Shown here one piece after another: positions 1-8,039 of a stretch of DNA of 64,000 bases; the first letter of the stretch is position 1, and the number at the start of each line of letters is the position of its first letter. A model generated the notes under the pieces. It saw only the letters and a list, made by a program, of their open reading frames with translations. It made no database searches and was not told the origin of the DNA. The translations under genes and the position numbers were made by a program. The stretch is from JAJISG01 sp964347345 (GTDB lineage Archaea; Thermoplasmatota; Thermoplasmata; RBG-16-68-12; JAJISG01). The DNA lies in NCBI GenBank assembly GCA_964347345.1, contig CAYFYB010000002.1, positions 81,183 through 145,182 on the forward strand, read 5' to 3'.

Positions 1-1929
1 GATAGTCCCGATGGCAAGCCGGGTGGATTCGTCGATGAACTGCCTCGCCCTGTCCGCTCCATAGTCCCTGGCGATCTTGTCCACAATCCTCCCCTTGAAG
101 GCGCCAATGGCCTTCTCGTCGATGACCCCCGAGACGATGCGGCCATTGACGATCTTGACTACCGCCTCCTCCTCCTGCTCGCCCCTGCCCCCGATGGAAG
201 CCCTGAAGGTCATGGACAGGTCCTCCGGCAGGATCGTGCTGAAGAGGACCTTCCCGCTCCACCGGGGCTCCCCGGCCACCTCGGTGTCGGGCTCTGGAGG
301 GGACTTGTGACCGATGAGGGAGAGGAGGTAGGCCGTCTCCTCAAGGTTGAACTTTGACTCTCCGAAGGTCATTATGAAGGCACCGGTGATGTGGTCATGG
401 ATGGCCCCGATGACAGGGCCGCCGAACCTGGGGGAAAGTATGTGCTCCTGGACCTTCATGAGGACCTTGGCTTCCGCCCTGGCCTCCTCGCTCTGGAGGA
501 CGTGGAGGTTCATCTCGTCGCCGTCGAAGTCGGCGTTGTAGGGCGGGCACACGGCCAGGTTCAGGCGGAAGGTCTTCCCGTCCATGACCCGGACCTCATG
601 GGCCAGCATGCTCATCCTGTGGAGGGAGGGCTGCCGGTTGAAGAGGACGATGTCGCCATCCACCAGCTGTCTCTCGACGATGTATCCGAACTCCACGGCC
701 TCGGCCACTGTCTCGGCGTTCTTGTCCGTCACCCGGATTCGCCTTCCATCTGGCCTGATGATGTAGTTGACCCCCGGGATGTATTCCCCGTTCTCCCACA
801 GGGGCTCAGGACCCCGCATGACCCACTCCCTCACGGTGTCGATGTTGTAGGTCTGGACGTGCACGGGGACGGTGAGCTCCCGAGCGGCCTCCACAGGGAT
901 CCCCACCTCGTTGATGCTTATGAGGGGGTCTGGCGAGATGACGGTCCTGGCGGAGAAGTTGACCCTCTTGCCGCTGAGGTTGGACCTGAAGCGACCCTCC
1001 TTGCCCTTGAGCCTCTGGACCAGGGTCTTGAGGGGCCGCCCGGATCGATGCCTGGCGGGAGGTATCCCGCTGGTCTGGTTGTCGAAGTACGTGGTGACGT
1101 GGTACTGCAGGAGTTCCCACAGGTCCTCCACGATGAGCTGCGGAGCACCGGCGTCCCTGTTCTCCCTCAGCCTCTGGTTGATCCTCAGCACGTCCACGAG
1201 CTTGTGGGTCAGGTCATCCTCCGACCTGTCCCCGGACTCCAGGGTGATGGATGGGCGGACGGTCACTGGCGGCACCGGCAGGGCAGTAAGGACCATCCAC
1301 TCGGGCCTGGCCACGTCGGGGTCGATTCCCAGGGGCCTAAGGTCATCGTCTGGTATTCTCTCCAGCCTCTCCCTCACTTCCTTGGGCGTCAGCTTGTGAC
1401 CGTTCTCCCGGAAGGCGGTGGGCTTGTCCAGGGTGATCTTCATCTGCTCGGCACCGCAGTAGGGACACAGCTGCCTCTTCATGGCGTCCTTGGCGGTCAG
1501 CTTCATGATCTCCAGGGCCTCCAGGGCATCGCTGCCGCTGCTCAGCTCGTCGGCCCTCCGCATCTCCTCCAGATATCCGCTGATCTCCTCCTTGGTGAGA
1601 AGGAGTCGCCCACAGCTACGGCAGGTGGCCTGGAGGAGGGTCTTGATCTCCTTCACGAAGCCCACGTGGATGACAGGCATTGCCAAGTCGATGTGCCCGA
1701 AGTGGCCCGGACAATCGTCCACCCGACCTCCACAGGTCTTGCATCGCAGCCCGGGCTCTATGACCCCAAGATGGAGGTCCATCAGGCCCATGTCGATGGG
1801 GAAGCCGTCGTCGTCGTAGGTGTCCGCCGTGATGACCTTCGTGGCGCTCATCATTCTTACTTCATCAGGGCTGAGAAGAGCGAACTTCAGCGCCTTAATC
1901 CTCTTGGAGATGCCACGAATGCCCATCAT
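1..1929 (-). CDS. rpoA1: DNA-directed RNA polymerase subunit A' (N-terminal part, cut by window edge)
   Basis: Largest-subunit N-terminal half of the archaeal RNA polymerase. About 643 residues are present; the family is usually near 880, so the C-terminus lies outside the window. The zinc site (CKTC then CPGHFGH) is near residue 60, and the catalytic Mg2+ motif NADFDGDEMN is near residue 465, supplying the three active-site aspartates. RPxLKTLVQRLKGKEGRFR-type and NFSARTVI stretches of the bridge and clamp region are also readable. The start ATG at 1929-1927 overlaps the rpoB stop codon as ATGA, so A' is translationally coupled to B. A second ATG follows immediately and would change the protein by one residue. 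Confidence 0.97.
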   Translation of the reverse strand, partial: MMGIRGISKRIKALKFALLSPDEVRMMSATKVITADTYDDDGFPIDMGLMDLHLGVIEPGLRCKTCGGRVDDCPGHFGHIDLAMPVIHVGFVKEIKTLLQATCRSCGRLLLTKEEISGYLEEMRRADELSSGSDALEALEIMKLTAKDAMKRQLCPYCGAEQMKITLDKPTAFRENGHKLTPKEVRERLERIPDDDLRPLGIDPDVARPEWMVLTALPVPPVTVRPSITLESGDRSEDDLTHKLVDVLRINQRLRENRDAGAPQLIVEDLWELLQYHVTTYFDNQTSGIPPARHRSGRPLKTLVQRLKGKEGRFRSNLSGKRVNFSARTVISPDPLISINEVGIPVEAARELTVPVHVQTYNIDTVREWVMRGPEPLWENGEYIPGVNYIIRPDGRRIRVTDKNAETVAEAVEFGYIVERQLVDGDIVLFNRQPSLHRMSMLAHEVRVMDGKTFRLNLAVCPPYNADFDGDEMNLHVLQSEEARAEAKVLMKVQEHILSPRFGGPVIGAIHDHITGAFIMTFGESKFNLEETAYLLSLIGHKSPPEPDTEVAGEPRWSGKVLFSTILPEDLSMTFRASIGGRGEQEEEAVVKIVNGRIVSGVIDEKAIGAFKGRIVDKIARDYGADRARQFIDESTRLAIGTI

Positions 1930-4900
1930 CTCAAGTCCTCCAGCTGAAGCCTCATAGCCACGCCAAGGGACAGCAGCTCATCCACCAGCAGCTTGAAGGC
2001 ATAGGAGGTCTGGACAGGGTAGATGTTGGAGTTGTTGCCACAAACCGTGCATCGAAGGTTGCCCTTCCGATCCTTCATGGCGAAGTGGCCGCAGTCCTGG
2101 CTGCCACAGACGTAGAGGAGGATCCCGTCCGACTCGTCCAGCAGTCGGTCCTTGATGACCATGGCGGCCCCGTGACCGATGAGACAGTCTCTCTCCATCT
2201 CTCCGAATCGCAGGCCACCTTGACGGGAACGGCCCTCCGTCGGCTGCCGCGTGAGGATCTGGACAGGACCCCGGGAACGGACGTGAAGCTTGCCAGAGAC
2301 CATGTGGTGGAGCTTCTGGTAGTAGATTACCCCCACGAAAATCTCGGCCGGTATCATCCGCCCCGTCTTGCCGTCGTAGAGCACCTCCTTCCCGTTACTC
2401 TTGAAGCCATTGGCCCTGAGACCCTGCCGAAGGGCCTCCTCTGTCTCGCCGCTGAAGGGGGTGCCGTCCACGGGCATTCCCTCGGAGGAGGCGACCTTGC
2501 CGCCAATCATCTCCAACACGTGGGCCACCGTCATCCTTGAGGGTATGGCGTGGGGGTTGATGAGGAGATCTGGAACGATGCCAGCCTCGTTGAAGGGGAG
2601 ATCCTCCTGGGGAGCAATGAGGCCGATGACCCCCTTCTGACCGTGCCTGGAGGCAAACTTGTCCCCCAGCTCGGGGATGCGGAGGTCCCTCACCTTGACC
2701 TTCGCCAGCTTGCTCCCGTTCTCCGACTCCGTCAGCATGACGCTGTCTACCCAACCGGACTCGCCGTGCCTCACAGTCACGCTGGTCTCCCGCCTCTTCT
2801 GTGGCGTGAGAAAGTCCGTCTCTTCCTCAAGGAAGCGCGGCGGAGAGGTCTTGCCTATGAGGACGTCTCCTCCGGCCACCACAACCTCCGGGCTGATGAG
2901 GCCGTCCTCGGGGGTGAGGCTAGCGTACGCCAGATCTGCCCGCGCCCCTCGGACGTCAGGGCTAGGGATCTCGAAGTGGTCCTCCTGCCCCCCTGGATAC
3001 CTCCTCTCCTCGGCCTTGTATGTCCTCATGAAGGTGGAGCGGCCCAGGCCCCTCTCGATCGAGGCCTTGTTTATGACCACCGCGTCCTCCATGTTCCAGC
3101 CGTGGTAGGACATCACGGCCACTATGAAGTTCTGACCGGCAGGCCTTCGGTTGAAGTGCAGGTACTTCATGGCCTCGGTCTGGACCAGGGGGGTCTGGGG
3201 GTAATGCAAGAGGTGGCTCCTGGTGTCGGGCCGCATGCGGTGGTTCGAGGCAGGCAGGCCAAGGGACTGTTTGATCATACCAGCCCCCATGGTCACCCTG
3301 GGAGAGGAGTTGTGCTCGGCGTAGGGCACGAGGCCTGAGCTCACACCCATGATCACCAGGGGGTCCACCTCCATGTGGGTGTGCTCCTTCCTCAACAGGC
3401 TGTCCACCCGGAAGGTCTCCTTGCAGAAGTGGCACTGGAGATCCACCTGATCGTCAGCAGTGCCGAGGTTGGTCCACTCCACGTCCTTCCTTGAAAGGGG
3501 CTCGCGACAGGTGGGACACCTCCTGGGAACGTCGTAGGCGTAGACCGAGATGTAGGTGTCCTCCTCCTCTTCAGCATCTATCCACTCAACGATACCGTTG
3601 TCGATGAGGTCGGACCAGCGGAGCTTGCCTATCCTAAGATCCTCTAGGTCCTTCCTCGTGAGGACGGGACGCCCCTCCGTCAGGACCAGGAGAGGTCTCC
3701 TCATCCTGCCCTCATCACAGTTGATGATTATTTCGTTCATCGACCTGTCAAACCTGATGTTGACCTCATGGCTCAGGAGGCCAGACCTGCGCCTCTCCCG
3801 GATCTCCGAGACCAGCTTCTCCGAATCCTCGTGGAGTCCCACAAGGTCGCCGTTGACGTAGACCCTCGTCAGCTGGGTTTGCTGACCGATCACCTGCCTG
3901 GTCCCGAGGTCCGCCAGGAGGAGCTTCACGGAGTCCTCGTCGAAGCCCTCGGAGACGTCTATCACCAGGGCAGCGTTCTTGACCAGACCACAGTTTTGAC
4001 CCTCGGGGGTCTCGTTCGGACAGAGGCGGCCCCACTGGGTCGGGTGCAGATCCCTGGCCTCGAAGTGGGGTTGACTCCTGGTGAGAGGAGAGGTAACCCT
4101 ACGGAGATGGCTCATGGCGCTCATATGAGAGGTCCTGTCCAGGAGTTGGGAAACGCCCGCCCGACCGCCCACCCAGTTGCCCGTGGCGAGGGCGTGCAAG
4201 AGGCGCTGCGACAGGAGGTCCGGCCTGATGGCGGCAGATATCTTGAGACCCTTTCCCCGGGCGTAACTTCTCTCGAGCTGGTACTTCAGGTCCTTGATTA
4301 GGTTGGCGAAGGCCACTCTGAAGAGGTCCTCCATCAGGTCCCCAGCCAGCTTTAGCCTCTTGTTGGCGTAGTGGTCCTTGTCGTCCTCCCGCCGCAGTTT
4401 GAGGCTCAGCTCCAGGATGGTCCTGGCGATTCTACCGAGGAAAAGGGCCTTCTTGAGCCTGTCCTCCTTGGTGTCGCCGAGATGAGGCAAGAGGGCTCTA
4501 TCGAGAATGGAGTCGACCTTCTTCACCCTGTACTCTTTGGCTTGACCCGTGGCGAACTTCTTCTCCAGATATAGGAGGGCATCTTCCTGGGTGAATATGC
4601 CGGAGGGAGGATACAGCTTCTTGTTCTGTATCTCCTCCAGGTTTGCGAAGACGATGTTGCCCATTTGGGGTACGGAGGCAATGGCGTCGAAGACCTCCTT
4701 GTCCCCCGCCATCCCCAGGGCCTTCAGCAGTATGACGAGGGGGATCTGTCCGGAAGCGGTGGGGACGGTTACCATGAGAATGCCATCCTTCTTCTTCTCC
4801 ACCAGGGTGAGGGCTCGATACCCCTCCCGCTGGGAAAAGACCTTGGCGACCTCCAGCTGCTTGCCGTACCTCTCGTTGAACTCCACAAGCACACGGTTGG

Positions 4901-5525
4901 GGGCCAGGTCCTCCAAGGAGATCAGCACCCTCTCCGTCCCGCCTATGATGAAGTAACCACCGGGGTCGTAGGGATCCTCTCCCATCTCTACGAGCTTGCG
5001 ATGGTAGTCATCCGCAGCTAGGTCGTAGCCGTCCTCCAGGTTCTCCTTGTAAAGCCTGCACTTCTTGGACTTCACCATGACGGGCAGGTTGCCGATGAAC
5101 ACCCGCTCCGGCTCCCGCTCAATCCCATCCTCGATAACTGTGAAATCTAGGTAGACCGGGGCCTGATAGGTTAGGTTCCTCAGCCGCGCCTCCAGGGGGG
5201 TCAGGGGGTGGGAGGCACCGTTGGCCTCCTTCACCTCGGGCAGCTTGACGTAGATGGTAGGTTTCTCCTCGTGGGCGACGCGGCCCCTGTCGCCGGCCCT
5301 CCTCCCGAAACGTATCTCCACCCGCCTGCCCTCGGTCCTGTCCTCTTCCAGCTTAATGATCCCCCTTCTCTCGTCATCCACCGTAGCCCGTAGGCTGTCC
5401 ACGATCCTCTGCATCCTGCTGTTAGGGTTGTCCTCCGTCGCCAGGAAGTCGTTGAAGCTGGCAATATGGTGGTTGACGATGCTCCTTTCCTTGAAGAAGG
5501 TCTCAACTAGCTCCCGCATATTCAC
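1926..5525 (-). CDS. rpoB: DNA-directed RNA polymerase subunit B (unsplit)
   Basis: Second-largest RNA polymerase subunit, 1199 residues in a single reading frame. Halobacteria and many methanogens split this protein into B'' and B'; Thermoplasma and the TACK archaea keep it whole, which helps place the organism. Visible motifs are NETPEGQNCGL near residue 500, a CPTC/CHFC zinc ribbon near 670, GDKFASRHGQKGVIG of the active centre near 955, and a C-terminal zinc ribbon (CGSQDCGH, CTVCGN) near 1140-1165. The gene overlaps rpoH upstream and rpoA1 downstream by four bases each (ATGA), so the three form one tightly coupled operon. Confidence 0.98.
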   Translation of the reverse strand: MNMRELVETFFKERSIVNHHIASFNDFLATEDNPNSRMQRIVDSLRATVDDERRGIIKLEEDRTEGRRVEIRFGRRAGDRGRVAHEEKPTIYVKLPEVKEANGASHPLTPLEARLRNLTYQAPVYLDFTVIEDGIEREPERVFIGNLPVMVKSKKCRLYKENLEDGYDLAADDYHRKLVEMGEDPYDPGGYFIIGGTERVLISLEDLAPNRVLVEFNERYGKQLEVAKVFSQREGYRALTLVEKKKDGILMVTVPTASGQIPLVILLKALGMAGDKEVFDAIASVPQMGNIVFANLEEIQNKKLYPPSGIFTQEDALLYLEKKFATGQAKEYRVKKVDSILDRALLPHLGDTKEDRLKKALFLGRIARTILELSLKLRREDDKDHYANKRLKLAGDLMEDLFRVAFANLIKDLKYQLERSYARGKGLKISAAIRPDLLSQRLLHALATGNWVGGRAGVSQLLDRTSHMSAMSHLRRVTSPLTRSQPHFEARDLHPTQWGRLCPNETPEGQNCGLVKNAALVIDVSEGFDEDSVKLLLADLGTRQVIGQQTQLTRVYVNGDLVGLHEDSEKLVSEIRERRRSGLLSHEVNIRFDRSMNEIIINCDEGRMRRPLLVLTEGRPVLTRKDLEDLRIGKLRWSDLIDNGIVEWIDAEEEEDTYISVYAYDVPRRCPTCREPLSRKDVEWTNLGTADDQVDLQCHFCKETFRVDSLLRKEHTHMEVDPLVIMGVSSGLVPYAEHNSSPRVTMGAGMIKQSLGLPASNHRMRPDTRSHLLHYPQTPLVQTEAMKYLHFNRRPAGQNFIVAVMSYHGWNMEDAVVINKASIERGLGRSTFMRTYKAEERRYPGGQEDHFEIPSPDVRGARADLAYASLTPEDGLISPEVVVAGGDVLIGKTSPPRFLEEETDFLTPQKRRETSVTVRHGESGWVDSVMLTESENGSKLAKVKVRDLRIPELGDKFASRHGQKGVIGLIAPQEDLPFNEAGIVPDLLINPHAIPSRMTVAHVLEMIGGKVASSEGMPVDGTPFSGETEEALRQGLRANGFKSNGKEVLYDGKTGRMIPAEIFVGVIYYQKLHHMVSGKLHVRSRGPVQILTRQPTEGRSRQGGLRFGEMERDCLIGHGAAMVIKDRLLDESDGILLYVCGSQDCGHFAMKDRKGNLRCTVCGNNSNIYPVQTSYAFKLLVDELLSLGVAMRLQLEDLR

Positions 5526-5761
5526 CTCTCCACGATGACTCTGTATGCTTCGAACTTGCCCGCCGTGGGGCTCCTTCGAACAATCTTAACAACCCTGCCC
5601 TCCTCGATGGTCTCTCCACGACTGGCTTCTAGGAACTTAATGCAAGGGTCGCTCCTCTTTATCTTGGGAAGCTGCTCCTTCTCGATCTTCAACCTACTCA
5701 AAGCCTCTGCAGCCTCCTCTTCCGAGAGGAGATGATGCTCGGGAACCGACTCGTGCTCCAT
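5522..5761 (-). CDS. rpoH: DNA-directed RNA polymerase subunit H (RPB5 C-terminal domain)
   Basis: Small RNA polymerase subunit of about 79 residues, homologous to the C-terminal domain of eukaryotic RPB5. The family pattern is visible: HxLLSEEEA near the N-terminus, LPKIKRSDPCIKFL in the middle and GRVVKIVRRSPTAG followed by YRVIVE at the end. I chose the ATG at 5761; a TTG five codons upstream is possible but puts weaker sequence in front of the conserved EHxxVPEHHLL block. It is the first gene of the rpoH-rpoB-rpoA1 operon, sits 45 bases after tRNA-Lys on the same strand, and overlaps rpoB by four bases. Confidence 0.93.
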   Translation of the reverse strand: MEHESVPEHHLLSEEEAAEALSRLKIEKEQLPKIKRSDPCIKFLEASRGETIEEGRVVKIVRRSPTAGKFEAYRVIVER

Positions 5762-5820
5762 CACGTTAAGGGGCAAGGCTTGGCCTCCTGCTTTCCGCTA
5801 CCCAGCGGGCCCGCGGGGAC

Positions 5821-5849
5821 TTTCGATGCACCTCGGACGAGGTGCAATT
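5821..5849 (-). other. intron in T-loop of tRNA-Lys
   Basis: A 29-nt insert splits the T-loop after TTCGA. It contains the perfect inverted repeat GCACCTCG/CGAGGTGC closed by a two-base spacer, giving a hairpin that would form the intron side of a splicing motif. The bases TCGAA occur on both sides, so the cut could shift a little. Without the insert the loop becomes the normal seven-base TTCGAGT. Confidence 0.8.
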
Positions 5850-5870
5850 TCGAACCCCGGACCATCTGGT

Positions 5871-5913
5871 TTCAGCGCAACGCCCTTCAGGTCTTGTACC
5901 CGGGATCATTGCC
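5871..5913 (-). other. canonical-position (37/38) intron in tRNA-Lys
   Basis: A 43-nt insert lies one base after the TTT anticodon, the canonical archaeal tRNA intron site. Its ends pair as GCAATG/CGTTGC. Removing it restores the loop CTTTTAA closed by TCTGG/CCAGA. Confidence 0.85.
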
Positions 5914-5930
5914 TAAAAGCCAGATGCTCT

Positions 5931-5957
5931 TTCTAGGGACCAGCCTCCGGCCGTCCA
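5931..5957 (-). other. intron in D-loop of tRNA-Lys
   Basis: About 27 nt separate G18G19T20 from A21 and the 3' half of the D-stem. The insert holds nested complementary segments GGAC/GTCC and GCC/GGC, and the flanking CTAGG/CCTAG also pair, consistent with a bulge-helix-bulge-like fold. The boundaries were chosen because they restore A14, G18, G19 and A21. Confidence 0.78.
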
Positions 5958-6003
5958 ACCTAGCTGAGCTACGGGCCCATGGTCAGCGGCGGTGGCATGC
6001 AAC

Positions 6004-6010
6004 GATAAAC
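6004..6010 (-). promoter_or_regulatory. TATA-like box for tRNA-Lys
   Basis: GTTTATC on the minus strand lies about 29 bases upstream of the first tRNA-Lys base, the usual archaeal TATA distance. A second TTTATC copy lies farther upstream, near 6026-6034. Confidence 0.5.
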
Positions 6011-6148
6011 GATGACACGTTGATTGATAAACCTTACGGTATAGGCGAGCATGACGGAGCTTCATCGACGCCTCAATCTGAGGGTTGATGGCGGCCCGGG
6101 GATATGTTATTTTCCCTGGGGGAGCTCCATGATGGGCACCTCAAAAGC

Positions 6149-6156
6149 CTTTTAAG
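6149..6156 (+). promoter_or_regulatory. TATA-like box for the zinc-finger/aEF-1beta unit
   Basis: CTTTTAAG is centred about 25 bases before the GTG at 6178, so the transcript probably starts at the start codon (leaderless). Confidence 0.5.
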
Positions 6157-6177
6157 AGGGAGGTTCTTAGAGCCGAT

Positions 6178-6351
6178 GTGTTGACGTGGATCGAGAGCAG
6201 ATGCATCTCATGCGGCCAGCCCCTCACAGAGAGAGGCTCCGTGCTCTTCAAGTGCCCCATGTGTGGGAAGACAACCATTGGAAGGTGTGGCCGCTGCAGA
6301 GACCAGAGCGTAGCCTATGCGTGCAGTGAGTGCGGGTTCGAAGGTCCCTAG
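6178..6351 (+). CDS. small archaeal zinc-finger protein (HVO_2753-like, DUF1610 type)
   Basis: A 57-residue protein with eight cysteines in four CxxC knuckles: CISC, CPMC, CGRC and CSEC, followed by GFEGP at the C-terminus. This is the signature of the small two-zinc-finger proteins that sit directly upstream of aEF-1beta in many euryarchaea. I chose GTG at 6178 because a TATA-like box lies 25 bases upstream; TTG at 6181 is the alternative. The aEF-1beta gene begins eight bases after the stop codon, so the two are probably co-transcribed. The molecular role is not established. Confidence 0.85.
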   Translation: MLTWIESRCISCGQPLTERGSVLFKCPMCGKTTIGRCGRCRDQSVAYACSECGFEGP

Positions 6352-6359
6352 GTGGTTAC

Positions 6360-6620
6360 ATGGCTAGGGTTGCAGTCACGTTCAAGATCATGCCTGAGGG
6401 GCCAGGGACTGATCTAGAGGAGATCAGGCTTGGGCTGAGGACGGCCTTCGAGGGCGCCCTCCGGGAAGTGGTGGAGAGGCCTGTCGCCTTCGGTCTGGTG
6501 TCTCTCGAGGCCATAGTCGTACTGGACGACGCTGGTGGCCTCTTGGAGAGGTCTGAGCAGACCATCGGGGCCCTGGCGGGAGTCAGTAGTGTCGAGACCC
6601 TCTCTGTGGACTTGCTTTAG
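6360..6620 (+). CDS. ef1b: translation elongation factor aEF-1beta
   Basis: Archaeal elongation factor 1-beta, the guanine-nucleotide exchange factor that recycles GDP-bound aEF-1alpha. At 86 residues it has the normal family length. It begins with MARVAVTFKIMPEGP and shows the conserved central block RPVAFGLVSLEAIVVLDD and the acidic C-terminus VETLSVDLL. The ATG at 6360 is preferred to an earlier in-frame codon at 6330 because the family starts at this point and the earlier codon lies inside the upstream zinc-finger gene. Confidence 0.95.
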   Translation: MARVAVTFKIMPEGPGTDLEEIRLGLRTAFEGALREVVERPVAFGLVSLEAIVVLDDAGGLLERSEQTIGALAGVSSVETLSVDLL

Positions 6621-6653
6621 GCGATTATCCCAGTCGGTCCTCAAGAACAAAGA

Positions 6654-6661
6654 ATTATATA
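6654..6661 (+). promoter_or_regulatory. TATA box for the MscS-family gene
   Basis: ATTATATA is centred about 27 bases before a GTG at 6684, supporting a leaderless start there. Confidence 0.55.
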
Positions 6662-6683
6662 GAGACCCTTGGTTGATTCGGAC

Positions 6684-8039
6684 GTGCTTCCCCAGGCCTT
6701 GGACGTGGTTCAGGACCTTACCGGGTTCCTGATCGCCTTTTGGCCGGCCCTTGTCGTTACCTTCTTCCTGGCCGTGGCCATCCTCTACGTCTTTGCCTAC
6801 GTCAACCGTTTCTTCGAGTACCTGAAGGCCCAGGAGAGCAAGTACCTGGGGAGGAAGACCCTGGACCTTTTGAGGCGGGTCATGCTGGGCACGTGGGCGG
6901 GCCTCGTCATCATCCTCATCCTGGTGGCCTTCTCCACTCACTCCGGCGAGATCAAGGCCTTCCTCAGGCTAGTCGTTCTTCACATGCCCTCCATCCTCAT
7001 TGTCGTCTTCAGCCTCACTGGATCCGTCGTCAGTGCCGGCGCCGTGGGTCGGTTCCTCTCGTACCTCCGGGGACAGCTTGAGCAGAAGCCTGAGAAAGTG
7101 CTACCTAGCCGCTCCTTCGTCGTGACGGAGATGGTGGTCAAATATGCCCTCTACGCCCTTGGCCTGGCCGTCGCCATCCTTGGCGGACTTGGCCTCCTGC
7201 CCCCCGAGGATACCACCGTCAGGGTGTTCATCGACCAAGCCATCTTTCTGCCCCTGGCCCCCCTCTTGGACCCACGCTATCTCACCCTTCTTCTCACCAC
7301 CCTTGTCCTCATGGCCATCGCCTCAAGGCTGGCTGACTCCGTCTTCAACGACTTCAGGAAGAGAACCCGGAAGTTCACTCCCAGGGTGGTGGACCTCTTC
7401 CAAGCCGTCACCAAGTACGCCATCTATAGCGCCGCGGGCCTCACCGTCGTCTTCATCACCCTTTCATCAAGGCTCTCGGCAGACCAGCTCATCCTCATTG
7501 GCCTCATCCTCGTCCTCATAGTCCTCACGGCCGTGGTGGTCCTCTACGAGCCCATAAGCAACGCCCTCTCGGGCATCGCCCTCATCAACACAGACGCCTT
7601 CCGCGAGGGGGAGCGGATCAAGGTGGGGGGCTCCATGGTCTGCGACGTCCTTGAGGTCAACCTGACCGCAACGAGGGTCAGGACCCTCAAGGGGGAGGTC
7701 GTCAACGTCCCCAGCCGCGAACTCCTATCCAAGGCCATCATGAACTTCAGCAGGTCGAAGCCCTACGCCATGACTGTCGACGTCACAGTGAGCTTCGACG
7801 TTCCTCACTGGAAGGTGGAGAGCCTGCTGACGGAGGCTGCCAAGAGGACCGATGGCATCCTGGGCGACCCAAAACCGGAGGTCTATGCCCGAAGGATAGA
7901 GGGAAACACCGTCAGCTATCAGCTTTGGGCCTACATCACGGACCCTTCGGAGATGAAGAGAATCAAGAGCGAGTTGATTGCCAAAGGCCAGGAGCTCTTC
8001 CACGAGGAGGGCTTCAAGCTTCTTTTTCTTCAGGTTTAG
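6684..8039 (+). CDS. MscS-family mechanosensitive ion channel
   Basis: Integral membrane channel of about 451 residues. Several hydrophobic segments cover the first 290 residues (near 10-35, 65-95, 100-120, 150-175, 200-220, 245-265 and 270-290). They are followed by the MscS pore/beta-domain junction: SNALSGIALINTDAFREG, then an IKVGG beta-rich stretch and NVPSRELLSKAIMNFSRS. The C-terminal alpha/beta domain is also present. The family releases solutes during osmotic downshock. I place the start at GTG 6684 because of its distance from the TATA box; a TTG at 6669 is also in frame. The 3' end overlaps the convergent permease gene by 26 bases. Confidence 0.9.
   Translation: MLPQALDVVQDLTGFLIAFWPALVVTFFLAVAILYVFAYVNRFFEYLKAQESKYLGRKTLDLLRRVMLGTWAGLVIILILVAFSTHSGEIKAFLRLVVLHMPSILIVVFSLTGSVVSAGAVGRFLSYLRGQLEQKPEKVLPSRSFVVTEMVVKYALYALGLAVAILGGLGLLPPEDTTVRVFIDQAIFLPLAPLLDPRYLTLLLTTLVLMAIASRLADSVFNDFRKRTRKFTPRVVDLFQAVTKYAIYSAAGLTVVFITLSSRLSADQLILIGLILVLIVLTAVVVLYEPISNALSGIALINTDAFREGERIKVGGSMVCDVLEVNLTATRVRTLKGEVVNVPSRELLSKAIMNFSRSKPYAMTVDVTVSFDVPHWKVESLLTEAAKRTDGILGDPKPEVYARRIEGNTVSYQLWAYITDPSEMKRIKSELIAKGQELFHEEGFKLLFLQV

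Larger units (their letters stand above)
5806..5978 (-). tRNA. trnK: tRNA-Lys (TTT) with three apparent introns
   Basis: Read on the minus strand, acceptor strands GGGCCCG (5972-5978) and CGGGCCC (5807-5813) pair perfectly, with discriminator G at 5806. The D-stem GCTC/GAGC, anticodon stem TCTGG/CCAGA and T-stem CGGGG/CCCCG are all intact but are separated by extra sequence. Removing about 27 nt in the D-loop (5931-5957), 43 nt at position 37/38 (5871-5913) and 29 nt in the T-loop (5821-5849) leaves a standard 74-nt tRNA with D-loop AGCTAGGTA (A14, G18, G19 and A21 present), anticodon loop CTTTTAA and T-loop TTCGAGT. Each insert can fold on itself. Exact splice points are inferred to within a base or two. 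Confidence 0.9.

Noticed and set aside
391..1947. Long plus-strand open frame of over 500 codons opposite rpoA1
   Set aside because: The minus strand encodes unmistakable RpoA' with NADFDGDEMN and zinc motifs; the plus frame has biased, low-complexity composition typical of an antisense shadow in GC-rich DNA.
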